Of a stretch of DNA of 64,000 bases, positions 16,707 through 23,692 are shown in pieces. The stretch is taken from positions 62,001-126,000 of the forward strand of contig JBGAHE010000004.1 of the NCBI GenBank assembly GCA_044226365.1. The letters are read 5' to 3'. Numbering within the stretch: position 1 is the stretch's first letter; every line of letters starts with the position of its first letter. The translations under genes were made by a program, and so were the position numbers. The stretch comes from JALHNI01 sp044226365. GTDB lineage: Bacteria; Acidobacteriota; Terriglobia; Bryobacterales; Bryobacteraceae. Below the pieces are notes generated by a model, which worked only from the letters and a program-made list of their open reading frames with translations, was not told where the DNA came from and searched no databases.

Positions 16707-17402
16707 ATGACGCAAGATATCGTCGGGAAGCTGATCAATCATCTCAGTTCGCCAGTGTCTACTGAGCCGAATGTAGTCTACCTGCTGTGCCAAGTGCGTA
16801 AGCTTCTGGAAAAAGACGATCCTGGTCAGACATACGGGGCGCTCTGGATGTGCTGTCATTGGGCGCTTCACGTCAATCTTACGAAGCCGAGTACAACGCT
16901 CGATTTCCTGAAGCGAGTGGATCGCTGGGTCTCGCATACCGTTGCCTACTGTACTCCCACAAGCACGTGGACGGTTCTTGAGGAGTTCAAGCTATTTGAA
17001 GAGTTCATTTATTTAGCCACATTTCGACAACAGCTGGCAGCATTCTTCAAAACGAAGAGTTTGCCAACGGACCTTTGCGACGTCGATGAACGGTGGTATG
17101 AATTTCTTGGCGCGTATAGTGGCGTGATTCAAGATGGATCGATTACCGTCAAAACCAACAAGTTGAGTGAATTGACAACCATCAAGCAAGTCACTTTTAC
17201 GAAGGGTCCTAACCTACCTGCTGCTCATCACGTCGATTTTGTTATCCGATGGAAGATTGAACTCCAAGATGGCCGTACGTTGAAAACAGATGTCGAAACG
17301 GTGCCGGGCGGAAGTGGAAAGATGACAGCGCATAATCTGGAAATCATCAACGGGAACTTTGTTCCTCCAACCCCAACTCCTGTCCAACCGTCGAGCAACT
17401 AA
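16707..17402 (+). CDS. hypothetical protein, 231 residues, variable region
   Basis: I do not recognise this gene. It starts MTQDIVGKLINHLSS. The first about 150 residues are helical with aromatic-rich segments (WMCCHWALHVNL, LEEFKLFEEFIYLATFRQQL), and residues about 155-220 look like beta strands (SITVKTNKLSELTTIKQVTF, VIRWKIELQDGRTL). No signal peptide or membrane segment. Codon usage is clearly less GC-biased than the flanking core genes, which supports acquisition by transfer. It stands alone between the IS element and the minus-strand RHH operon. Confidence 0.7.
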   Translation: MTQDIVGKLINHLSSPVSTEPNVVYLLCQVRKLLEKDDPGQTYGALWMCCHWALHVNLTKPSTTLDFLKRVDRWVSHTVAYCTPTSTWTVLEEFKLFEEFIYLATFRQQLAAFFKTKSLPTDLCDVDERWYEFLGAYSGVIQDGSITVKTNKLSELTTIKQVTFTKGPNLPAAHHVDFVIRWKIELQDGRTLKTDVETVPGGSGKMTAHNLEIINGNFVPPTPTPVQPSSN

Positions 17403-17547
17403 GCGCGCTTCGTCTACGTCACATCACCAAGCGCGGTACCTCGCCCCTCATCGCCTGAACGCATCGATGCAGCCACAGCCGCCGCTCCTCGGCGCGGACC
17501 TTCCGAAGGCGCCAGCGCGCATCCGCCATCCAGGGTCGGAATCGCTT

Positions 17548-17859
17548 CTAGTCGCTGCGGTCTCCGCGCGCGCTCTCGCCGGCCAATACGCCGTAGCGCT
17601 CTCGAAGGAAGCCGCGCACCGTGACGGAGCCAGCGCGTAAGCGGGCCTCGACGGCCTGAGTCTCGCCCGTCCAGACGAGATGGTGCGCGGCGAGGTCGAG
17701 TATCTCGCTGAACGAATAGCAGCCATCCTGCATGCTGAGGATCTTGCCCTCTAGGACGTTCGGGATGCATCCCGAAGGGATATAGGCATCACCATGCCCG
17801 GTTGCCGGGGAAACCGGCTCCTTTACGTTGGCGCTCACTCGCGCCGTCATCTTCTTCAT
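17548..17859 (-). CDS. small hypothetical protein downstream of RHH gene
   Basis: A 103-residue protein. GAGGAG lies 6 nt before the ATG at 17859, which singles it out from overlapping frames. It reads MKKMTARVSANVKEPVS, then GCIPNVLEGKILSMQDG, ILDLAAHHLVWTGE and a basic C-terminus (RAGSVTVRGFLRERYG). No family recognised; no signal peptide. It lies 87 nt downstream of the RHH gene on the same strand and is probably its partner. Confidence 0.55.
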   Translation of the reverse strand: MKKMTARVSANVKEPVSPATGHGDAYIPSGCIPNVLEGKILSMQDGCYSFSEILDLAAHHLVWTGETQAVEARLRAGSVTVRGFLRERYGVLAGESARGDRSD

Positions 17860-17946
17860 CTTTCGCTCCTCGAATTTTGCCCATCACTGCCAACTGAATC
17901 GTCATTCCCAGCGGCGACGACATTGCGTCGCTACCCGCCCCATCCA

Positions 17947-18195
17947 TCAAGGCCCGGAGGAAGCCGCGCCACGAAGCGCCGTATGGACGGAGCGCAGTTC
18001 CTTGGCCTGGCGGTTGAGCGTCGCGGCAATGCGCTCTTCGACGTCGGCCACGGCGTTGGCATCGTGACGGAGTTCCTTCTGGATCGCATGGCACATGAAG
18101 GCGCTGGCGAATTCGTAACCGCGCTCGGCGACCGCGCGTTCAATGGCAGCGGCGAGGTCGTCGGAAAGCCCGACATTGTGCTGTTTTGTCGCCAT
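17947..18195 (-). CDS. ribbon-helix-helix-type small DNA-binding protein
   Basis: An 82-residue protein from ATG 18195. NVGLSDDLAAAIERAVAERG followed by YEFASAFMCHAIQKEL matches the strand-helix-helix order of CopG/MetJ-fold repressors. The remaining part (VADVEERIAATLNRQAKELR) is a predicted coiled coil like those of small plasmid or integrative-element proteins. The stop at 17947 may truncate a longer ancestral C-terminus. A repeat array starts about 100 nt upstream and is a candidate operator. It likely regulates itself and the 103-residue gene. Confidence 0.6.
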   Translation of the reverse strand: MATKQHNVGLSDDLAAAIERAVAERGYEFASAFMCHAIQKELRHDANAVADVEERIAATLNRQAKELRSVHTALRGAASSGP

Positions 18196-18291
18196 AAGCC
18201 GCACGGGGACAACGATCAAGAGGAAGGATGCGGCGGAACTGGGATGCGTTTCTTTATGTTCCACTACCGCCTTCCGTTGTCGATGGCGTGA

Positions 18292-18362
18292 TTTGCGGAA
18301 TCTGCGGATGTTTGCGGAACTCTGCGGACCTGCGCAGGGACATTCGCAAAAATCCGCAAAGT
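18292..18362. repeat. tandem and inverted TTTGCGGA-type repeat array
   Basis: Two adjacent 19-20 bp units begin TTTGCGGAA (18292 and 18311), each followed by TCTGCGGA. An inverted copy TCCGCAAA lies at 18353-18360 and TTCGCAAA at 18343-18350. It is either an operator/iteron-like array for the RHH protein or a dispersed low-complexity repeat. Confidence 0.6.
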
Positions 18363-18444
18363 TCACCGGAGTTCAACCGCCCCGCGCTGCGCCGGGAAAA
18401 GAGGCTGCCTTGCTGTCGTGAGCCTTCGGACAAGAGATGCAAGA

Positions 18445-18810
18445 ATGGGTTTTGTGGCGAGAATCTGGATTGAGCCCCATGACAATCACTCAGTGCCAAT
18501 AGAGTACTGGGGAGAGCCACCGATGAGGCCGGGGACAGCTACTCTCGTTCCCAAGCGCGTGTTGTTGGTGAACGTGGCTTCGTTCACCTTTCAATTCATC
18601 TCCCGCCGACAGGTTGAGGACTGTCTTCACTACTACGAGCGGAATGTCCACCCCAGTAGCCGCCTTACCGTTGGAGGAATGGATCACTGGGAGGCCCAAC
18701 GCTGGTTTGAGCGTCTGCCAATGTTTTTGCTGGAAGCGCCCAAGAGAACGAAGGTCGTGAAGGCCCTGAAGCAGGCGCTGCTGGTTGCCGAGTCGAGTTC
18801 CTTTCAGTAA
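18445..18810 (+). CDS. conserved-looking hypothetical protein, 121 residues
   Basis: Starts at ATG 18445 (MGFVARIWIEPHDNHSVPIE); GTG 18418 is an alternative giving nine more residues. It contains VPKRVLLVNVASFTFQF, VEDCLHYYERNVHPSSR and DHWEAQRWFERLPMFLLE, then a basic helix (KRTKVVKALKQALLVAE). Aromatic-rich, soluble, no known motif. Coding character is steady throughout. Located just upstream of the Phd/PIN module, 39 nt before the antitoxin start, but with its own frame. Confidence 0.6.
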   Translation: MGFVARIWIEPHDNHSVPIEYWGEPPMRPGTATLVPKRVLLVNVASFTFQFISRRQVEDCLHYYERNVHPSSRLTVGGMDHWEAQRWFERLPMFLLEAPKRTKVVKALKQALLVAESSSFQ

Positions 18811-18849
18811 TCGTGTGTTACCATTGTGTACGCAATTGAGGTTGCGGCC

Positions 18850-19119
18850 ATGCAAACCACCAAAGTCGGAATTCGTGAGTTTCGGGAGAATCTGGCGGAC
18901 TACCTGGAGTCGAAGACGCCTGTGGCGATCACGCGTCACGGGTCGACGATCGGAATCTACGTCCCCACGCAGCCTAAGCCGAGTCAGGCTGATCTGGACG
19001 CCCTGCGTGTGGCCGGTGAGCGAATGCAGCAACTGATCGCGGCGGCAGGGACCTCGGAAGACGAAATCGTCGCCGACTTCAAGAAGGCACGGAGCGAGCG
19101 GCGGACGCGGAAGGGCTAG
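18850..19119 (+). CDS. Phd/YefM-family antitoxin
   Basis: An 89-residue protein starting MQTTKVGIREFRENLADYLE, the typical Phd/YefM N-terminal DNA-binding and dimerisation fold, with TPVAITRHGSTIGIYVP next. The C-terminal half (SEDEIVADFKKARSERR) is the flexible toxin-wrapping tail. GAGG lies 8 nt upstream of ATG 18850. It would neutralise the PIN-domain toxin encoded 2 nt downstream and repress the operon. Confidence 0.85.
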   Translation: MQTTKVGIREFRENLADYLESKTPVAITRHGSTIGIYVPTQPKPSQADLDALRVAGERMQQLIAAAGTSEDEIVADFKKARSERRTRKG

Positions 19120-19121
19120 CG

Positions 19122-19550
19122 ATGTTGGTCCTCGACGCGAATATCCTCATTCGCGCGGTGCTGGGTGCGAGGGGTGTTGGGCTTGTTACGCAAGTACGCC
19201 GGGCAGGTCGAATTCATGGCTCCCGACGTGGCATTCCAGGAGGCGCGCGAGCATCTGCCGGGAATCCTGGCAGCACGGAAGATCGGGGCGGCTCCAGCGA
19301 TGGAGACGCTCGATCTGCTGATGGGGTTGGTTCAAACCGTTGAAGCGGAGACCTACGCCTCTTTGAAACTGTCGCCCGTGAATGCATCGCCAAGCGCGAC
19401 GAGGACGACTGGCCGGTTCTGGCCGCTGCCCTGGCGCTCGGCTGCCCGATTTGGACGGAAGACACCGACTTCTTCGGTTGTGGCGTGGCAACCTGGACGA
19501 CAGATCGCGTGGAGTTGTACTTGGCAAAGGCTGCGGAGCGGGAACAATGA
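19122..19550 (+). pseudogene. PIN-domain (VapC-like) toxin gene with two compensating frameshifts
   Basis: The frame opens MLVLDANILIRAVLG with the first PIN Asp. It then needs a 1-nt insertion near 19164-19167 to be skipped to read LGLLRKYAGQVEFMAPDV, FQEAREHL and beyond, and returns to the first frame near 19363 (a missing base) for RDEDDWPVLAAALALG and WTEDTDFFG, the remaining acidic residues. Uncorrected translation stops at 19341 after 73 residues. The reconstructed protein would be about 142 residues, a normal length for a PIN ribonuclease. Either a decayed toxin or two sequence errors. It ends overlapping the next small gene as AATGA. Confidence 0.75.
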
Positions 19551-19732
19551 CGGACGAAGAATTCTATCGGCACGCGCTTGCAATGCTGCAACGCGAACTA
19601 GGCGCGGACCGGTTGGCGCAGTTCTTGCGCCTCATCCGGTCCGGTGGTGGCGACTACACGCGCGAGCGTAAGGAATGGCAAACTAGTCTGACTGTCGATG
19701 ACATAGTCGATTCGATCAGGCGACCTCGCTAG
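19547..19732 (+). CDS. small third gene of the Phd/PIN operon, 61 residues
   Basis: It starts MTDEEFYRHALAMLQREL at an ATG overlapping the PIN stop (ATGA), so expression would be coupled. It continues LAQFLRLIRSGGGDYTRERK and ends TVDDIVDSIRRPR: two short amphipathic helices around a conserved-looking Gly-Asp-Tyr turn. No named family recalled. Its strict coupling suggests an accessory protein of the toxin-antitoxin module. Confidence 0.6.
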   Translation: MTDEEFYRHALAMLQRELGADRLAQFLRLIRSGGGDYTRERKEWQTSLTVDDIVDSIRRPR

Positions 19733-20843
19733 CGCGAATTGCCACTGCCCGTTTGTATCGCCACCCACTTCTGCACTTGCTGCCATTGGATGGCTGAGTC
19801 TTCCCAGAATGCGCTTGGCAATTCAGCCCCTTCCAGCGCTGGTCGCTCGCCACTAATGAATCGGGCAAGGCTCGCTTTCGCCGTCGTCGAGTCATCGGCG
19901 GTCCAAGCATCGAGATATTGGTCCAAGCTCCTGTTCAGCCCGAGCGATGGCGCGATGGCGAAAGCCAACGCCCGATCTCAGCAGGCATGTGTGGATACGT
20001 ATCAGGTTCTTGTCGGTGTGCCCAATTCCACAATTCTGAACTGTACCCGAAACCATCCCATGAAGTGCTGGACGGCCCGTCGCCCATTCCGCAGGCTCAG
20101 ACGAAAGGGCCATGGCGCTTCCGCGCCTTCCACGGCTACCTTGATGAACTTCGCCCGCTTGCGTAAGAACGTGCCGATAATCCAATGGCTGACGAAGTCG
20201 GGCCTTGCGCTCGACAACGACAGTCATCATCTTAGTGACTGCGATTCGCCCACATCACGGACTCGCCGACAAATTCTGCCCCGCCCGCGGCGAACAGAGC
20301 CCCTCAATCAGCGGCGGTTCGGGTCGCTGCGCCGGGAGACCTTCCGCCAACCAGTTCCCCCGCCTCCTTCCCCCGTACGTAACCACGCAGTTGCGCTTCG
20401 CTCGGTCGCGCCATCCCCAGGCTCGCCCCCCAGCCCACCAATATCGTCGCCGCGAGGCCGATCGGCCCGAGATAGAAGAAGCTCCAATCCGTGTTGGCCA
20501 ACACCCACGCCACGCTGACCACTCCGGGCAGTATCTATCCTTCGTGCAGGACGCCTGGCCAAGCTGGGAGGTCCAACTCGAACCCGGCGGCGCCGCGGCG
20601 CACTTCGCGCACACCGGGCGCGACGTTCCCCACGATCTCCTGCCGTCTCCCCGGCCCCCCGCACCGCCACCGCCGAACCGCTCCTACGAGGAATGCGTTC
20701 GCCTCATCCATGATCACTTCCGCGGCCACCCCGCACCATCGGCATCGATCCTCCTGCCAGGCGGAAAATCCTGACGGCAACCCAAGGGCCACGCTCTTCC
20801 AGTACCACTAGAACCTAAGCTCGGACCCATCGAAGCATTCTGC
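19733..20843. other. decayed region: fragments only
   Basis: No full gene is supported. The minus strand has an open stretch 19729-19968 reading RSLDQYLDAWTADD and ISGERPALEGAELP (opening TTG directly after a stop) and another at 20002-20217 reading PDFVSHWIIGTFLRKRAKF; they are in different frames and lack ribosome sites. A membrane-protein C-terminal remnant lies at 20304-20534. Positions 20535-20790 are open on both strands but resemble no family. The pattern is that of gene remains at the end of a degraded insertion. Confidence 0.45.
20304..20534 (-). pseudogene. C-terminal remnant of a membrane transporter-like protein
   Basis: Read from 20534 it gives ILPGVVSVAWVLANTDWSFF and LGPIGLAATILVGWGASLG, two hydrophobic segments, then a charged tail (MARPSEAQLRGYVRG). 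A stop lies in frame immediately upstream, so the rest of the protein is missing. The pattern resembles the C-terminal end of sodium/solute symporter-type proteins, but the fragment is too short to be sure. Confidence 0.4.
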
Positions 20844-20849
20844 TACACT
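20844..20849 (+). promoter_or_regulatory. -10-like box TACACT, probable leaderless promoter
   Basis: TACACT ends 8 nt before GTG 20858; no Shine-Dalgarno is seen. Confidence 0.4.
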
Positions 20850-20857
20850 GCCCCCAG

Positions 20858-21322
20858 GTGTTGACTTTTCAGTCGTCGTTCCTCGTTACTGGCCTGCTAT
20901 TGGCCTCCCTCCCCTCGCCGGCGCAGGACCGGCCTATTCTCCCGTGCCCGGTCACCCAACCCGCCGTTAAAAACGGCGCCAAGCCGGACCCCGAACTCCT
21001 CAAAAAGCTCGTCCGCTGCAGCAAAGGCGAGAAAGCCGCCGACAAAGGCTACGACGGCGCCGTCACTGTCGACGTCGCCGCTGTCCAGATCGGCGAGCCC
21101 CGCAAATGGAGCCCCTCGCGCGACTCCGGCAATGGCCAGCTCGAAACCATCGTCTATCCCACCAAAGTCACCTACTCCGTCCGCACGCACTATAAAACCC
21201 GCATCGCCGCCGAAGACAATTCCATCCGCATCCTGAACTTCTACGTCAACGCCTTTGGCGAGTGGCAGTCCGGTTCCGAAGAGCCGGTGAAGAGCGCCGA
21301 AGTCAAAAGCATCCCGCGCTAG
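20858..21322 (+). CDS. small secreted hypothetical protein
   Basis: A 154-residue protein from GTG 20858 (TTG 20861 is the next option). Signal peptide: residues 1-22 (LVTGLLLASLPSPAQ). The mature part has two Cys (ILPCPVTQP, LVRCSKGEKAADKGYDG) and a predicted beta-rich region VTYSVRTHYKTRIAAEDN then ILNFYVNAFGEWQSG. Proteins of this shape are common near secreted proteins in Solibacter-like genomes, but I know no function. First core-like gene right of the variable region. Confidence 0.7.
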   Translation: MLTFQSSFLVTGLLLASLPSPAQDRPILPCPVTQPAVKNGAKPDPELLKKLVRCSKGEKAADKGYDGAVTVDVAAVQIGEPRKWSPSRDSGNGQLETIVYPTKVTYSVRTHYKTRIAAEDNSIRILNFYVNAFGEWQSGSEEPVKSAEVKSIPR

Positions 21323-21384
21323 AACCCGCTCCACAACTGCGCAGCGCTCTGAACCGTCAACGGGCGCTGCGCCCCCTCTCCGGC

Positions 21385-23589
21385 CTAAGGCTGAATCCTC
21401 GCCAAAACCAATTTTGCCCCCGCGCTCACATCCAGCCCCGCCGGTCCGAATCCCGGAAAATCCGGTGACAACGTCGACGTCACCAGCGCCACTGACGAGT
21501 CCGCGCCCGCCCCGGCCCAGTACAAGATGTCGGCGCCCCACCCGGCCATCGACACCGCATAAATCAACCGGCCCGTCTCGTCCACCGCCAGCGCCAGAAG
21601 GTCCGGACCGCCGCCCGCGGGCGGCGGCGTCAGCGGAGTCAGCGCTTCATTCCGCAGCCATTCTCCGCGCCACGAACTCCCTCGGCCGATTTGTCCCACC
21701 ACCACCAACCGCCGGCTCGGCGTCAGCACCAGGTTCATGGCTTCCATGTTTCCCAGGTAGCTCAGATACGTCACCTCGCCCGCCGCATTCACCCTGCCCA
21801 AATAACCTTCCACCGCCGCCGGACCCACCAGATGCACCACGCCACCGGCACCCATCGCGAGTTGCCGGTGCAGCCGGCTCACCGCCGTCCCCAGCGGGGT
21901 CCACGTCCAGCCCCCGTCGACGCTCCGCAGCCCCGCGCCGTTCTCGCCCACCCCAAACAGAACGTCGGGCAGGCCCGTTTGCCAGCCAAACGCCGCCAGC
22001 CTCACCCCCGGCTCCCCGACCCGCTCCATCGCCGGGAACGTCGTGGCACTGGTCCGAGTCAATACGCCGTCTTCGAGAAAGGACAAAACGCCCGGCGAGT
22101 TCGGGTCAAACCCAACGGACTGCGGCATCGCCCTCAGCCCCACGGATCGTCCAAAGGACTCGCCCGCATCGTCGCTCCAATAGAGGTCGATCGTCGTCAA
22201 CCCACCGCCGACACCCCTGTTCACTGCCGACAAAACCAATCGCCCGGCCTCCGCCGTCAGCGTCCCGATGTCTCCCGCGAAACGGTAGGTGGACCAGGTC
22301 TCCCCTCCATCTCGAGTCTTGTAGAGCACGCCACCCGCCGCCAGATACAGCACGTCCAGCGCCCCTGGATCCGCCGCCATCAGACGCACCGCCGCGACCG
22401 TGGGCGGCAAACGATGCGCCTTCCAGTTCTCGCCTTGGTCGTCGGAGGCCATCAGAACCTCTCCGTTCGGCGTTGCCCCCAGCACCCACACGCGCCCTCG
22501 CCCCGTTGCCTCGTCTCCCGACGACGCCATCTGTTGAATCGCGCGAAACTCGGGCCGGGCATTCGCGATCTCCCATGTCCAGCCATTGTTGGTGCTTCGG
22601 GCCAAACCCTGATCCGTCGCGGCAAACAGTCGGTTCTCGTTTGCCCGATCCACCAACACCGAACTCACGTTCAGCCCTCGCACCGGTCCCGGCGGCGTGA
22701 TGCTTTGGCTCCCTTCCCAGCGCACGTAGCTGTATCCGTCCTCGGGTATCCGCCAGGCGTTGGGCGTCACCGGCACCGTTCCCACCGCCGCCATCCCTGC
22801 GAACCAATAGCCACCGTCTCCCGCGGCCACCACGTTGCTCACCGCCACCGTCGTGCCACCCAACGCGATCGGGATGTTGCGGCGCACTCCTTCAGGCGTC
22901 AGCGACACCGCCCTGCCCGCCGCCACCAACCCCACCGAACCATCCTTGGCCACCGTCAGATCTTCGATTCGTTCAAAGACCGGCACTGCGTAAATCACCC
23001 TTCCCGCCTCCGGATCCAGACGAAACACTGCCGCGACATTCACGCGTGTGGGCGGAATCGCCGACGGTCCTCCTGACATGAAGGTGAGATCGCTCGAGTT
23101 CGTCGCTAGCGCCACCACCACGCGACCTTCGCCATCCACGCCAGCCGAACTCACCCCGTCTTGACCATTGCCTCCCACATACGAAGCGAACACCACCTGC
23201 TCCGCGCCCGGGCTCAGCCACATGACGTATCCTTCGCTCCGCCCTTCAAAACGGCTCCGAATCGGCTTCACCAGCGGCAAGCCCGCCCCATTGGCCGCCC
23301 CCGCCAAGAGAATGCGCCCCTTCGCATCCAAAGCCGCTGACGTCACCGCCCACGGCCACGTCGAATCCCCCACCCCCTTCCGCCACGCGAGCCGCCCGGT
23401 CGCGTCATACGCGCTCACCGTATAGGCCACGCAGGGCGAACAAATCTCGCGCCGCACCACGATGACGTTGCCTTGCGCATCACTGGCGGCCACCGGCCGG
23501 AACAGCGACGGCGTTCCCATCGCCACCGCCTGGATCTCCACCGCTTCCAACGAGAAAGCCCACCACACGCACACGAGCCAGCGATACAT
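21385..23589 (-). CDS. secreted BNR/sortilin-type beta-propeller protein
   Basis: A 734-residue protein. The start MYRWLVCVWWAFSLE at 23589 has GGGAG upstream and a signal peptide; longer starts at 23637 or 23610 are less convincing. It carries repeated SBBP/BNR blades: SAYDATGRLAWRKGVG, DAKGRILLAGAANG, then Asp-box repeats STNNGWTWEIANA, ASDDQGENWKAH, KTRDGGETWSTY, WSDDAGESFGRSV, RSVDGGWTWTPL. The Asp-box (S/T-x-D-x-G-x-T/S-W) propeller occurs in sialidases, sortilin and HCF136-like assembly factors; no catalytic residues can be assigned, so a surface-binding role is as likely as an enzymatic one. Divergent from the secretin gene. Confidence 0.8.
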   Translation of the reverse strand: MYRWLVCVWWAFSLEAVEIQAVAMGTPSLFRPVAASDAQGNVIVVRREICSPCVAYTVSAYDATGRLAWRKGVGDSTWPWAVTSAALDAKGRILLAGAANGAGLPLVKPIRSRFEGRSEGYVMWLSPGAEQVVFASYVGGNGQDGVSSAGVDGEGRVVVALATNSSDLTFMSGGPSAIPPTRVNVAAVFRLDPEAGRVIYAVPVFERIEDLTVAKDGSVGLVAAGRAVSLTPEGVRRNIPIALGGTTVAVSNVVAAGDGGYWFAGMAAVGTVPVTPNAWRIPEDGYSYVRWEGSQSITPPGPVRGLNVSSVLVDRANENRLFAATDQGLARSTNNGWTWEIANARPEFRAIQQMASSGDEATGRGRVWVLGATPNGEVLMASDDQGENWKAHRLPPTVAAVRLMAADPGALDVLYLAAGGVLYKTRDGGETWSTYRFAGDIGTLTAEAGRLVLSAVNRGVGGGLTTIDLYWSDDAGESFGRSVGLRAMPQSVGFDPNSPGVLSFLEDGVLTRTSATTFPAMERVGEPGVRLAAFGWQTGLPDVLFGVGENGAGLRSVDGGWTWTPLGTAVSRLHRQLAMGAGGVVHLVGPAAVEGYLGRVNAAGEVTYLSYLGNMEAMNLVLTPSRRLVVVGQIGRGSSWRGEWLRNEALTPLTPPPAGGGPDLLALAVDETGRLIYAVSMAGWGADILYWAGAGADSSVALVTSTLSPDFPGFGPAGLDVSAGAKLVLARIQP

Positions 23590-23692
23590 TGCCGAATCTC
23601 CCACGGCCATTCTAACTACCCCTCCGCGTCCCCTCAAAAAAATCCTTCCCGGATGTCCGTCAGCACTCCCCGTTTCCGAATAAGGGAGATGG

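Noticed and set aside
17414..17770. Alternative minus-strand frames overlapping the 103-residue gene
   Set aside because: They lack ribosome sites, while the frame starting at 17859 has GAGGAG at ideal spacing.
18292..18362. CRISPR-like array
   Set aside because: Units are adjacent 19-20 bp repeats with no unique spacers of constant length and no cas genes in the window.
20535..20792. Open frames on both strands left of the secreted gene at 20858
   Set aside because: No start signal, no family resemblance and strong bias from GC composition; treated as decayed sequence.
14700..20857. Duplicated tRNA 3' end as an attachment site
   Set aside because: I scanned the region's right side and the gene gaps for the tRNA-Thr T-arm/acceptor sequence and saw no second copy; island status rests on content only.
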